Part shown: one piece after another, positions 32,624 to 45,240 of the stretch
How the letters are laid out: the number at the start of each line of letters is the position of its first letter
Numbering within the stretch: position 1 is the stretch's first letter
NCBI GenBank assembly: GCA_032871835.1
Contig: CM065297.1
Span: 88,495,052-88,559,051, forward strand
From: Dipteronia dyeriana
Taxonomy: Eukaryota > Streptophyta > Magnoliopsida > Sapindales > Sapindaceae
Reading direction: 5' to 3'
DNA length: 64,000 nt
Notes under the pieces: generated by a model
The model's input: only the letters and a program-made list of their open reading frames with translations
Databases searched by the model: none
Told to the model about the DNA's origin: nothing
Position numbers and translations under genes: made by a program

Positions 32624-35539
32624 GCTTAGGTAAAATGTGCATAGTGGGATCTAAACCCCTCACCATTTACGTAGGTTAACATGCATGTTGCTAGAATTAA
32701 TTTGTATCACATGTTAATGTTGTTAACATATATCAAATCTAATCGATTTATGTATTAAATACTTGGTCATTTTTCCTATTAGTGCACAATGATGGAATTA
32801 TATAAGAACATTAAAAGTGAGTCACTCATTTATAAAAGAGCTTAGACAAGTGTATACATGTCAAGTCAAAGTATGTAAAATTAGTGGTTAACATTCAATG
32901 TCCTTATATAATTTCATCAGTACGCACTTATGAGGAAATTTTCTGTTAAATATTATACCTTTTGCCTTGTTGGTATCAAAGACAAGAGGTCTTGGGCTCA
33001 ATCAGACTTCCAGAGCGGCTCAATAGATTCAAAGTCCCTAAGGGAGAAAAAAAAAGACTACAATTTTATATATATATAAAAAAAAATTGAAAAATTAACT
33101 ATAAAATTTCTTCTTTAAATATAATATCTTAAGTAAAAAGATAAATAACAACAATTAGTAAGTAATAATTATATTAAAATTAAGACTCGCTCTATCACGC
33201 AATTAGAAAAAAAAATCTTAAATTTGAATTTGTATATATTTTAAATGTTATATTTTTTTTAAAGATAATATAAATAATAGATTTAAAGGATATTGCAGTC
33301 AGTAGAGATGTAATTGATGTAACTTGTAAAGAGATAAACAAATTATAGTAAAAAAAAGTTGTACTTATACTTGAATTGTTATAGATAAATGAGAATGATT
33401 TGAGTTTTTTATAGATAATTTTTAAATAGTAAATTATTATTGATGAGAAGTTTAAGGATTTTATTAATTATAATGATTTTGAAAAGTGGATACTCAATAA
33501 TCATTGTCACCGGTTAAATAAATAATGGTTCACACTAAACAGACTTAAATTTGTGAATTAAAATTTTCACTTCAACATCTCAATCATCCATGTACTCTTA
33601 ACACATGGGTGATTGAAATGTTGAAATCAAAATTTTAAGTCATAAATTTAAATTGATTTAGTTTGATCCATAAATAATTATTAATATTATTAATATAATC
33701 CTATTTTTAGGTACATTTCCCTATAACTAAACTATAATAAATAAATAAAATAAAAAAGGTCTTTCATTATATTTTATCTATAATTTTATTTTTTTTTAAT
33801 AATATCTTTAAAATTTATAAATAAATGAGACCCTTAATTTTTATTTTTATTTTTATCTTTTTTAGACCCTAAACACCTGCTTTGCTTGCTAATAGCTGGT
33901 ACTGCTGACTTCATATAATTAATTGTGCTATTGTGGTTAATATATAGTTGTTATAATTAATGTATATCACATCTAACATGTTAATTTTGTTAACATATTA
34001 AATTCTATCAACTTATAAGTACTTTTGTTGGCATCAAAGTCGTCATGAGGTCTCGGCTCAATCTCCTGTCTTTCCATTTTGTTTCAGTTGTTTTGCAAGG
34101 AGTTGTTAGTGACAAATGCAACTTGTGATCTATTTAGTTGGATAACCAACATTAATTTATGTCATTAATTTTGCAGAGAGAACAACACAAAAGAGATAAA
34201 ACTAAAAAAAGTGTATGATGATAAAGTAGAATCATTGTCATTAATCATGATATTGATCAATTATATAACAAAGCTTCACTCTATTGATCTCAATAATGCA
34301 TGCTTAACAAAAGAAATATGATATGATTGGATGTGCCACTCTTGTGCATCTTTCCGATGCTCAAAAGAAATCTATATATTAAATGATAGTAAATACTTGC
34401 AAATTAAATGAGCTTTCAAGAATTCAAGGAACCAATTTTGGACCAAACAATAGTCATAATCACTTTTTGCACTCTTTTTCCAAAAATGGCAAGTTGAAAT
34501 GTCTCCCTCTCAAAGAAAGTCACTGTAGTCCAGACTCTGAGAAGCCATGGAGGGCTTGAATTTCATAACCCTAGCTACCTTAGCTGTATACTGATCTTGT
34601 TTTCTTCTCTCTTTTTCGTTTTTGTATGGTTATGAAATGAATGGTCATGTGTTAGCATGTCACATCTCATGACCTATCAAAGTGAAAAACTTTGATAGAA
34701 CGTGTCACAACGTTACGGGTGTATTTGTCTATGTCACCTGTATCTGTTGGATGAATACATTAATCTCATATTACGTATCGTGATGTGAGTGGACCAACAT
34801 ATGCAACCCACTTCACCTCAGTTTTTCCTTCAAGATTCGATCATCAATTACTCCCTTTACATGTTTTCCCTTATTTACTGACTATATTGATAAAACGTAC
34901 AACTCTCTTCTGATAAAGCCCTAACGCCACTCTTTCTGCACCTGCATTTGGGACATTTTATTTATTTCTGGTCTTGTCATTGTTTTCTCAAGTGGCTGGA
35001 AGAACCCTTGTCTGAAAATCGACGACTTGAAGCTCATTGTAACATGGTTTCATCGAACAATAAGCAGAGAGAGAGAAGGTTAATGAGTTTAGTAAAGAAT
35101 ACTACAACATTCATACAAAATTTAGGATTTGAAGAAAAAAAAAATACGGCTATCACCAGACAAATCTCTTCTTGTCATTGGTATATATTTGCACAATGCA
35201 AAATCTGTTATATTTATACATTTCATCATATTCATCTTATTTAAGTGACATGTTGGCTATATAATAATAATTATAAGGGGACACGGTGACTTAATTATAT
35301 TACGAATTTTGTTGTATTTTAGTAAATTCATAACTTAAAAAAATTAACATTTAAGATTAAAAACTTATGACGCGTTTACTAATCAGGAATGGAAAGAATT
35401 AGAATCAGGTTCCATTGTTTACCAACTTTTTAGAAATTAAAAATGGAATGATGATGATATAACGTTACAAAAGTACCCTTATATATAAAATGTTGAAATA
35501 ATTTTTTAATATAAAAACATAATTAATTTTATGTAATGT
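32624..35539. other. AT-rich spacer, no supported gene
   Basis: Two diverged copies of a segment with ttaacatgttgttaacata-like blocks and a ggcatcaaa...ggtctcggctcaatc block lie near 32650-33010 and 33930-34070; the second block faintly recalls a tRNA-derived SINE. A fragment of a gcgtttactaatcaggaatgg-type MITE is at 35370-35465. A 98-codon frame at 34948-35244 has no recognisable domain. Confidence 0.4.
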
Positions 35540-35741
35540 CAAACCAAATTAATATGGATCAGTTTGGCTATATTTCAACACAAACCAAACTAATTTGATA
35601 TTTCAAACCGATTCAAACCAAACCAAAAAAGATCGGGTTGGTTTGGATTGGTTTATCAGTTTAGATTTGAACTCAAGAATCTTTTATTTTTGGTATTATA
35701 TTATAAAAAATATTTAAATAAAATAATCATAACATGAAATA

Positions 35742-35797
<56 letters not shown>

Positions 35798-36185
35798 GAA
35801 GTACATAAAAGTCAAAAGAGTAATTACCAATTAAAGACATGTTTGACAATATCTATGTTTTTAAAACCCTAATACATCAATCAATTAGAAGAACTGTATC
35901 AAAACAAATAAATAAACTATAAAAACTTAAAGTAATCTTTAAAAGTTATAAAATATGGACTAAATAGAAAACATAGGTGAATTTTAAATTTTAGTTTTAC
36001 TTTTTAAAATATGTGGTTTGGTTTCGGTTGGTGAATTATTTCACTCAACCCAAACCGAACTACCGATGTTTGTCTAAGACAAACCGACCCACCCATTTTT
36101 TATATTTGTAATCGAACCAACCCAAACTTTATAGGTTGAGTTGGTCGGTTTGGTTCAGTTTGACGGTTTTTTGCACACCCCTATA
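35540..36185. mobile_element. hAT-like remnant with one clear end
   Basis: The right end, read inward, is TAGGGGTGTGCAAAAAACCG, a common plant hAT-type tip. Blocks of rearranged aaaccgacc/ggtttggttcggtt sequence fill both sides, and a TA run (35747-35794) lies inside. The left tip is not recognisable. Confidence 0.5.
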
Positions 36186-36274
36186 TCTATATATATAAAT
36201 TAAAAATAATCAAACCAAAAGAACATGAATTTAAGGTGGTAGAGGCATCGTAAATTCAAAGTGCTCAAGTTGAG

Positions 36275-37915
36275 ATGTACGTTTGGGGAAGAGGATTGGG
36301 GATGTATATAGGTTCCCTCATCCACATTCCCACTTCCCAGACCCTTCCTCCACCCAGTTGACCTTAAGAATGAAGCTCCTGAAGAAACTTTATGAAATCA
36401 TCATCGATCACTTCCCAGTTGACCTTAAGAAAGTTAAGATTAAGGTCATCAGGGCTTGAGGTCATCAGGGCTTGAGGCTTTATTCCCATCACATTCACAC
36501 ACAGCAGACCACACTTCATCATAAGAGAATTCCACCTCAAGATTACTTTTCTCCTGAATAGAGAGTTGCATGGTAATAATGTCAGGCATCAGCGTCTTGT
36601 CAAACACCTTCACTTAAAGTTATCCTTAAAGTATTGATGCACGCCCTCTTTCACTTGTGCATGACTATTACACAATCTACCCTCACTGATCAGATCCCAA
36701 ATGAAATTTATCTTTATTCTAATGTTCGATAAGATATGAAAGTATCTATAATTTTTATTCCTTTCTTTGAGCCACTTTACCCTCGAAACCTACTTTCATT
36801 TTGCTCATCAATTCTAATTTGTTTCCATAACTTGGCAAAGCAAATACTACGCTCTTTTCTCAACCCCACCGTCCACTCTTGTGTCGCAGCCCTTCCTTCA
36901 ATTTCAACCAGCTTAGATTCCAACACCTTCATTTTATCCCCACCCGACTTCCTCCTTTACAACCAAGTTTTCACATGACACTTAACTACATTCAGCTTGA
37001 AAGTCAACTTCAAGCCAAAAGATCCATATCAATTAGTTTGCTTCCAACTGTTCCTCACCCCATCCATCAACAATTCCACCTCTATCTAGCTATTCAAAAA
37101 TCTAAATGGCCTTGGGCTCTAATTAACAACTTCCTACCGATGCGAACCAGATTATGATCAAAGAGACTTCTATTTAAACCTTTTTGCACTAAATTAAGGA
37201 ACCATGAGATAAAAGTCGGATTGCAGAGGAAACGATCCAACCTAACCCAAGACTCATTCATTTACTCTGTTACTGGACCAAGTAAATGACATACCCATTA
37301 TCGACAAATCAATCACCTTAGCCCAATCAATAAACTGCTTAAAATTCCTCATAGACCTTCTATTACCGTCCACTCTTGTGTCGCAGCCCTTCCTTCAATT
37401 TCAACTAGCTTAGATTCCAACACCTTCATTTTATCCCCACCCGACTTCCTCCTTTACAACCAAGTTTTCATATGACACTTAACTACATTCAGCTTGAAAG
37501 ACAACTTCAAGCCAAAAGATCCATATCAATTAGTTTGCTTCCAACTGTTCCTCACCCCATCCATCAACAATTCCACCTCTATCTAGCAATTCAAAAATCT
37601 AAATGGCCTAAGGCCCTAATTAACAACTTCCTACCAATGCGAACCAGATTATGATCAAAGAGACTTCTATTTAAACCTTTTTACACTAAATTAAGGAACC
37701 ATGAGATAAAAGTCGGATCGCAGAGGAAACGATCCAACCTAACCCAAGACTCATTCATTTACTCTGTTACTGGACCAAGTAAATGACATACCCATTATCG
37801 ACAAATCAATCACCTTAGCCCAATCAATAAACTGCTTAAAATTCCTCATAGACCTTCTATTACCGCCACTTCCCTTTCTCTCCCACCTCTCTATAACACA
37901 TCCACCCCCCTGCAA
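36275..37915 (-). pseudogene. L1-type LINE ORF2 remnant, endonuclease end to RT start
   Basis: On the minus strand the endonuclease C-terminal part reads MGMSFTWSSNR, SWVRLDRFLCNPTFISWFL and a final DHNLVRIG block. It is followed by a linker and, in broken frames, WLKERNKNYRYFH-like and VKEGVHQYFKDNF-like blocks. The RT entry motif follows near 36460-36520 (ECDGNKAS, then NFLKVNWEVIDDDF). Frames change many times. ORF2 would nick DNA and prime reverse transcription there. The rest of RT is missing. The gene continues on the far side of the CACTA insertion at 54605-54849. The stretch 36868-37364 is tandemly duplicated. Confidence 0.75.
36868..37861. repeat. Tandem duplication of a 497 bp LINE segment
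   Basis: 36868-37364 and 37365-37861 are head-to-tail copies starting accgtccactcttgtgtcg. About ten differences were counted by eye, near 98% identity, much closer than the decay of the LINE itself. The duplication therefore came late. Confidence 0.93.
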
Positions 37916-38291
37916 TTACACTACAAGAAAATTAGGCTATAAGGACGAAATTTATTGGGACGAATTTTATTTGTCTCAATAGAACATCTATTGGGATGCA
38001 ATAATATATTTGTCCCTAAAAATTTCAAATCTAATGAAATCTTTAGGGACCAAAAAATTTATCCTAACAGAACGTCTATTAGGACAAAACAAATTATTCG
38101 ACTCTAAAGAGGACAAACCCGACGAAACTTTTAGGGACGAAAAATATTTGTCCCAATAGAATGTCTATTGGGACAAAAAAATTATTCATCCCTAAAAAGT
38201 ACAAATATAGCGAGACTTTTAGGGACGAAAATAATTTGTCCTAATAGGATGTGTATTGAGACGAAATCAATCATTTATCTCAGTTAAATAT

Positions 38292-39161
38292 TGGTGACGT
38301 CGATTTCTCGATTGATCAAAAAGTCAACAAGCTGGGTTTGATTATGACATGTCAAAAGAGAAAGAGAAAGAGAAAGAGAATGCAATTGAAGATATTGTGA
38401 CTCGAGTATACGTGGTAAAACTTCGGTGATCGGAGAAACATCCAAAGGTGGTTGAGTGCACAACCAAACCAAATCCACTATTGAATAATAAATTACACCA
38501 CTCGATCTCTTTTGCCTCTCTCTTATAGTGATTTATTTTCTAAATTTGTCTTCTCTTCTATCTAATGGGATTTAGAGGTCTATTTATATGTGTATAAACC
38601 CTAATCATTGTACATACATAAGAAAAACTGATTGTATTTGACTAGAATTTTGATTCCTTATCGTGGTCGTCTGTCTTCTTTTCTATTTCTGAGATCTCGT
38701 GTATTGAAATAAGATCTTCATTGGATTCTAGTTGTACAGTCCTTTTAGGCCCTATTTCTTGATTGGTGTGCAGTATTCTAGAAGAGTAGAGTTATTGCCT
38801 GATTTGGACTCGCTTCCTGTGTGGTGTTTTATCCTTATAGAAACTCTTTAAATTCTATCATCCTTTGATATGGGGAATGAGACAGATGCTCTGCGTATCA
38901 GGGTATGATTCTAGATTCCTTCTTGGGCTTATTCTCGTATGTGAATCGTGTATTGAACTTTTTATTCGGGCCTTTTATGTTGTCCCTAGTGGAACTGAAC
39001 GTGCCGAGTACCCGTATTCGGGCTTACTCGGGTTCTTGTTCCCTAGTAATGTCATGGATGGTATCTTCTATATGCCAACTCGGATGCTTATCTGGCAATC
39101 TCTTTAAAGGATTGCCTTACCTGTCAGTGACGTGCACATTTGATGAAATTTACATATAACA
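38292..39161 (-). repeat. 3' LTR of the Tat element
   Basis: This 870 bp copy has a longer agagaa run (38356-38380) than the other LTR. Just beyond its inner end the minus strand reads AAAAGGGTAT, a weak polypurine tract. Confidence 0.92.
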
Positions 39162-39704
39162 ATACCCTTTTAAAATACTTTTACGGAGTAGGATTTTGTT
39201 TTGGTAGAAGTATTTTAATCTATCCTCCTACTAGGTTTTTGTCTTTTCCTTCTTCAATGCCTCATTAATATAGGAATAATAATCCTTAAATAATGCACCG
39301 CATTAATGAATTGTGTCTCAATGGCTACCATGTATGTATGATTCGCCCCTTCATGGGAAATCCTCATGATTGCGATGTTCTGTAATTCTGACGGCTTGAT
39401 CAGTTTTCTTTATGACCCGTGCCATTCTATTGTTTGGTATATCTATGGGTATTTACGAGACATGACTTGTTGATTATCAGATACGCCGCCTACGTCACCA
39501 AACGTTCCTTCTTTTCTTTCGATTTTTCCTGCTTCTCGAAACCCTAGGGTTTCGAGTATTCGATCATTGAATGGTGCTGATCTAGTCGTTCATTTTCACA
39601 GAGAGGCAAAAAAAAAAGACAGGTTTTCTCATACATAAATTCGTCTTGGTTCTTCGCTGAAGCTTTTTTCGGTTTCTCTATTTCTGCTTTTAAGGTCAGT
39701 TTCC

Positions 39705-41645
39705 ATGGACCCTATTGCACGCCACCATCTTTTTGTTAAGGCCTTTGATACTCTTGAGCGTGGAGATACTTATTTGGTTTCGTGCATTTATAAATTACTA
39801 AGGGAAATGCCCCCTGACCAACCTTATTTTTGGAATGTTGACGTTTCTGAGCTTTACCCTGGTGCCCCCTCTAGCCCCAGCTCTGAATCTTCTTCTAGCT
39901 CCAAGTCTTCCGTTTCTGCTCATCACAGGGTTCCTCTTCGATCTAGGATGGGAAGACATCGAAGCAATTGCAAAATTCACAAACATGGTTTAAGCGATGT
40001 TCTGATCGAGAGGTAAGAAGTTAATGAGAATGATGTTGAGAAAGAGCACCATGCCTCCCGGATTCTCTTTTCTCTTAAAAGCTCGAACGCGTATGATGTC
40101 AAACCAAATGTTGTTGGGGTGATGGAGATCGAGAAATATTATGCTCGGTTTGATCTAGATGATTCTATCTTGATAACAACGGCTGGTGACAGGGCCGTAT
40201 GGAATACTCCTCCTGGCATGGTGGTAATTTTTGGATCAATGCTTAGCTATGAGGTGACTCTTCCCCTTCAGCCCTTCATTGCCTGGTTCCTTGCTAAGGC
40301 AAGGATTGCTCATGCCCAACTTACCCCAACCAGTTATAGGATTCCGATGTGCATATGGCATATGTGGAGCTACATGAAGTTGTGGTCGTCTTCCCCTCAT
40401 GAAATACGGTAATTTTTTACCCTCAGACAGTCTGGTAAGACTGGAACTTATTTTCTTTTATCCAATCCCCCGAGTACCTGGATTCCCAAAGGAGTTAAAG
40501 CGGGTCGGGGCGTTGATACTTTCTCAGATGTAAAAAAAAAAAAGGTTTCATCTGGGGTTTTCCTAGTTCAAATAAGTATTGGAAGAACATTTGGTTTTTT
40601 ATATGGGGAATTGGGGAAACCAGGTTGAGCTTTCAACTGGTGAAACTCGGGAAGTACTAAAGGTTCCTCACTTCTTTTGCTTTCCTGGTCGCTGGAACAA
40701 AACGCCACTAGTTTTCATGCATGCTGAATTGACCAACCTTGCTCGGGCTGTAGTGCGTACTTTGGAAAAAATAAGCAAGTCTTACCTTTTTGACGAGAAA
40801 AAAAATGATAGAGCCTGGCTTCTTTGATCAGATTTCTGCTCGTCGTAGACGCTATAAGTGAACTTTACTGTTTCTTTTATTGAGTGCTTTTTACTATCTG
40901 CTCTTCTAACTCCTTGCTCTTGGATTTAGTATATGATATGGATGTCATCTGTGACGCTCAAGCCCGCCAAGTAAAGGTGATTATTCAGGTGAGTCGCAAG
41001 GATGCTTCTCGTCAGAATGAAGAAGGGATTGCTCCACCTGATGATGAGTCGGATGAGTACTTTTCTAAAGAGGGCGTTCAGCCAACCGTGAAGGAATCAA
41101 GCAGTCCGAGTAGCCCTACGGGACTTGATACCTACCAGCGGCCTAGGAATAAAGATGAGGGAGGAAGGCACCCTAGCGGTGTAACATCTGATGATCCCAG
41201 ATCTCCTATCAACGAGATGTTAGCAGAGCAATTTGTTGATAGAGGTGAGGGATGTAGAGAACCCCCAGCCGAACAGGTTAGCCCTTTCCCTGATATTTTT
41301 GAACCCTTTCAAGACATTACAGAAGATCAAGAAGATCTAGCAGCTGATTTCGACCCCCACGGCACCCGGGTTGAGAAAAAGAGGGCAGTTGATTCTCCTG
41401 CTCGACCTCCTCCAAAAGTTTCCCTTGTGGTGTCGTTTGTTGAATCGACTGATAAAGATGCCGATGTTGGTGACTCCCCGAGTGCTCAAGTTGAGAATTT
41501 TTTAGGAAGGGAGGATCCTCATGAGGGCTTAAACAAAGAAGATTTTCCTCCCTCCGGGGTTGAGGTTGAGGGTGCAACGAGATCGTCGGAAAAGTCTATG
41601 GGTCCCACCCCCCAGGACATGTTGAGAATCATATCAACTGGCTGA
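39705..41645 (+). pseudogene. Antisense gene of the Tat element, first part
   Basis: It runs opposite to gag-pol. It starts MDPIARHHLFVKAFDTLERG. One frame, broken only by TAA at 40017 and TAA at 40410, carries the block MVVIFGSMLSYEVTLPLQPF, then FLAKARIAHAQLTPTSYRI and a later FIWGFPSSNKYWKNIWFF. This matches the Transposase_28 ('putative gypsy type transposon') family found in antisense or extra ORFs of Tat elements. The frame shifts near 40610. A GT-AG intron fits 40858-40929, after which an acidic, Ser/Pro-rich region runs to 41645. The role of these proteins is unknown. The probable solo LTR at 41649-43882 separates it from its second part. Confidence 0.7.
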
Positions 41646-41648
41646 GCT

Positions 41649-43882
41649 TTTATTAGGGACAACCACTGGAGCCTAAAAATTACGCTTAAAGCTTGTGTCT
41701 ATCCTAACCTATAGGGGGATGAATAGGCTTTAATCAAGTCAATTGCCAATTTTTATTAATTAGTCAATATTCAGTACACCCAATAAAATAAACATAAAAC
41801 ATCAAGTGTTAAAATGCGGAAATATGAAAAACACAAGATGTATTTGTAGAAAACCCTCCATACAGGTAAAAAACCATGGGTTGTTAAGTGTGCCACACTC
41901 GATCGTAGAAATCCACTATATGAGCAAATGTTACACCCTCAAGTGATTCTCGGACTCTCATTCTCGACAACTTCAGGCTGTGGACACCGCCACTCACCAC
42001 TCTTGGTTTAGTCCCTAGTGATATCCCCTAATACACTTCTCTTGGCGTGAACGCCTCCTACTCTACCCCCTTGGGCCTTTTATAGTGGTACCCGACCAAT
42101 TGTTTGTCAACCCCTCCTTTGGTTGCAAGACTTGAATTGCTTGTGCCCTACACACCGGTAGCCACAAGACTTAATTCTCAATAAAGAGATCAATAACCTA
42201 TGTGAATATGTAAAAATATTCTAAATGTAAATAATTCTAGACAACACTAAATGCTTATCTAGGAATTAAAGAATGTCACTTAGTACAATTCCTAGATATC
42301 AATGTCTAAATGAATGCTCATAAAGACTTAACTAGATATGGATATGAAATATTACAATCTAGTTATCAAACAAAGCCATTTTAATGCATGTTGTAATTAA
42401 GCATGGCATGGTCAATAAATGCAATCATCAAAATGCAATCAATATGACGTAATCAATATCTAAATGCAAAGCATAGAGATTTAGCTAGAAGGGTAAAATT
42501 ATCCTAAATGTTAGCTATCACTAATCACAACTCTCAACCAACAACCAACAATACAAGAATGTGATAAATGCAATCAAACATAAGAACATGCATTTAATTA
42601 ACAATAAAAGCTAAACCTAGGCATACATGTCATAAGATTGAAAAAAGGCAATCTAAAACATGTAAAAGTTACCTAGTCAAGAAACATATGAAGACCCATG
42701 CTTGGAAGATGAAGAATGATGCTAGATATACATGAATGAGAGTTCGGTTAAGTAAAAAAAGTGTTCTTGGAGCTCTCTCTCTAGGAGTCAATTTCTCTCT
42801 CTTAGAGATTCAATTTCAGAGCTCTAGGTCTGATTTGGGAAGAAGATGATATATATATATATATATGTAAGGTGTAAAAACGAGCTGCACAAGAAAAGAC
42901 GTTTTTACCCAAATCAGATTTTTCACTACAGGTTTTCCCCCTTGAGGGGCAAAGAGTTTGGAAGCAAAAAAGGATGTCAAGATTTTTGCTACTTGTTTCG
43001 CATCTGGAGGGGGCGACAAGTTATGGAGTGTAAAGTTGAGCGAAATCCGCTCTCAGTACTCCACCTTGAAATTTAAGCGGATCAAAACATGACCAAACGA
43101 CTTCGAAACCTTTCATATAGTATACCGTTGGAAAGGTATGGAAATCTACTTTCTATTTCAATTTACAAAACATGAATCGGATATTTGTAGAAAGGTATAT
43201 GGTCATTTTAGTGACCAAAGGTCAGAAACGAAACGGATACCAACAGAGTTTCCCCATTTTTGTGGTTACTTTAGAGATTTCAAAACCAATCAAAACAGTC
43301 ATGAAATATTACGAATAATATACCGTTGGAAATGTATGGTTTGTACAGAAATTTTTAAAACTCATTTTAAATTAATGTATAAAAAGTTATGGTAATAAGA
43401 CCGTACAAAGTTCAGTTTTGAAAAACACTAAAATCATTGAAAACCAATCTTTAAAAACTAGACACATTACTCCAAATAACCAAACCAATAGAATAATGAG
43501 ACTTTCTCAAATGGTCTCTCAATGTGCTAAAACAAGCACACCATCATGCACGCATGGACGTATCCGATCAAATAATGGAATACGAATTAAACACACTTAG
43601 AACTAAGAATGAAATGCGTGATGACACATGCAACAACTCAAACACATGTAAGTGTGTGTGTGTGTACAGTAATAAATGCATGTCAATGTAAATGGATATA
43701 TATGAAATATGAGTGTGTGCAACTAAATCTCTTCAATGAGAAATAAGCACAAGCGAACTACCTCTTAAAGCTCACCGGGATCTTAGACGCTTGTCATCAA
43801 AAGCCTAAGCTACTCATTAAACATTGAATCCCCAATATGATTTGCCATGAAATAAGCCAATCATAAAATTGAGGTTCTTACA
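41649..43882 (-). repeat. Probable solo LTR inserted in the antisense gene
   Basis: This block has no coding similarity and interrupts the antisense gene. On the minus strand it begins TGTAAGAACCTCAATTTTA, a form common in plant gypsy LTRs, and ends CCCTAATAAA, so the usual CA end is changed. The flanks gagct (41644-41648) and gagcc (43883-43887) agree in four of five bases. About 2.2 kb suits a long gypsy LTR. It might instead be another non-autonomous element. Confidence 0.5.
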
Positions 43883-44866
43883 GAGCCGTTTCAGGAGTGG
43901 TTCCCCGATAGATCATCTTCAAAATATTTTCAACAACGCGAGCTACGTACGTTTTTTGAACTGTATTTCTTTGCATTATCGTGCTTTGGGTAACTTTAAC
44001 CCATTTCCCTAGAGATGGTTGCTGAGTTTATTGAAGTCGTTCAGACGCAACAATTCCAAACTAATAGGATAAGGTGCCTGAAAGCTCAGTTAAAGGAGAG
44101 TGAGGATAACCGTGCTCGGATTGAGGCGGTTTATCAGAGGGAAGTAAGCTCTGCCCAGGAGTTCGTCGATCGTTGTTTGGCAAAACAGATGGTGGTCGAG
44201 TAGAGAGCTTTCGCTGCAGAAGAGAAGGCTAAATCTTTTCAAGACTTACTCTCTGTCGCCTAGGAGTCAATGCTTAAAATTGAACAAGAGGTTGAACAAA
44301 CGAAGTTATCCTATGAGGGCAAGATTGAAGATCTCAAACGCCAATCTGTAAATCCCTCTCGAAGGAAGCCGGGATGGAACTTGAAGTTCAAGGGGTTGAT
44401 CATTTCAAAATGTCCACGGCTTATAATGCCATACTTCTTAGGGAGTTCCAACAAGGGTTGGTTTCGGCTGGCCAATTCTTCAAGATCAAGAACCGTGCGA
44501 CTGATAAGGCCCGAGTCAATTGGGAGTTGTCAATCAGAAATCATGTGGATCATTCCTTGGAGGCCTTTTGGATTTAAATGAGGGAGTGGAGAGCCTATTG
44601 TCATAACAAAGATAAATATCCCCATTCTATACACCTAGAGGTCCCGTCTGAGCACTGTCTTTCGACTTTTTATGCCAGTCAAGAAGCTGGGGCAGATGGG
44701 TCGAAGCCTGATGTTGGACCGGTCCCGGAATGGATTATGGTGCTTGGATGGATGACATGGTTGACACAATCCTCTGGCCTTCGAACGAAGTATTTTTCGG
44801 GAGTATGAAATGGTTCCTGATCCGAGCATCGGGAAGAGCTCAAAGTCTTCGGCTCCGCCAGAGTGA
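43883..44866 (+). pseudogene. Antisense gene of the Tat element, second part
   Basis: After the insertion the reading resumes. A GT-AG intron fits about 43949-44010 (ends tttccctag). The next exon encodes a charged helical region, for example VAEFIEVVQTQQFQTNRIR and LKAQLKESEDNRARIEAVYQ, likely a coiled coil. TAG stops occur at 44201 and 44261. The reading then goes on in shifted frames through YNAILLREFQQGLVSAGQFF to about 44866. A C-terminal coiled coil after a Transposase_28 region is usual for this protein type. Confidence 0.55.
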
Positions 44867-44936
44867 GCTTAAACTTTGTAAAAACTTGTACTATTAATAA
44901 AGTTTCATATTTTTCATGATTGCTTATCAAACTGCC

Positions 44937-45240
44937 GAGTATCGTGTTAACTTGCTAGTATCGTTATCCGAGTAACTTTCTTTTTAATCGCCAAGTATCT
45001 TATTTAACTGGCTAATTTCGTTGCCCGAGCAGTGTCGCCCAGTATCTTATTTAACTGGCTAACTTTGTTGCCCGAGTAACCTCCTTTTTAATCGCCAAGT
45101 ATCTTATTTAACTGGCTATTTTTGTTGCCCGAGCAGTGTCGCCCAATATCTTATTTAACTGACTAACTTTGTTGCCTGAGTAACCTCTCTTTTGAATGCC
45201 AAGTATCTTATTTAACTGGCTAGTGTTATTTAACCGAGTC
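44937..45240. repeat. Tandem repeat with alternating 47 and 57 bp units
   Basis: The block cgccmartatcttatttaac recurs at 44989, 45036, 45093, 45140 and 45197. The steps are 47, 57, 47 and 57 bp. The short step carries cgagcagtgt and the long one cgagtaacctccttttta. The true period is thus a 104 bp dimer. It lies between the antisense gene and the end of pol. Confidence 0.9.

Noticed and set aside
32940..34070. Possible tRNA-derived SINE from a ggtctcggctcaatc-like B box
   Set aside because: No convincing A box, tail or target duplication; copies too diverged to call by eye.
34948..35244. 98-codon frame starting MGHFIYFWSC
   Set aside because: No motif, AT-rich composition typical of spacer, no promoter or splice context that I could support.
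36736..37654. Plus-strand frames of 60-92 codons, two nearly identical
   Set aside because: They are antisense shadows of the duplicated LINE segment.
38865..39159. Two plus-strand frames of 80 and 84 codons, repeated at 52093-52375
   Set aside because: They lie within the LTRs of the Tat element and have no domain.
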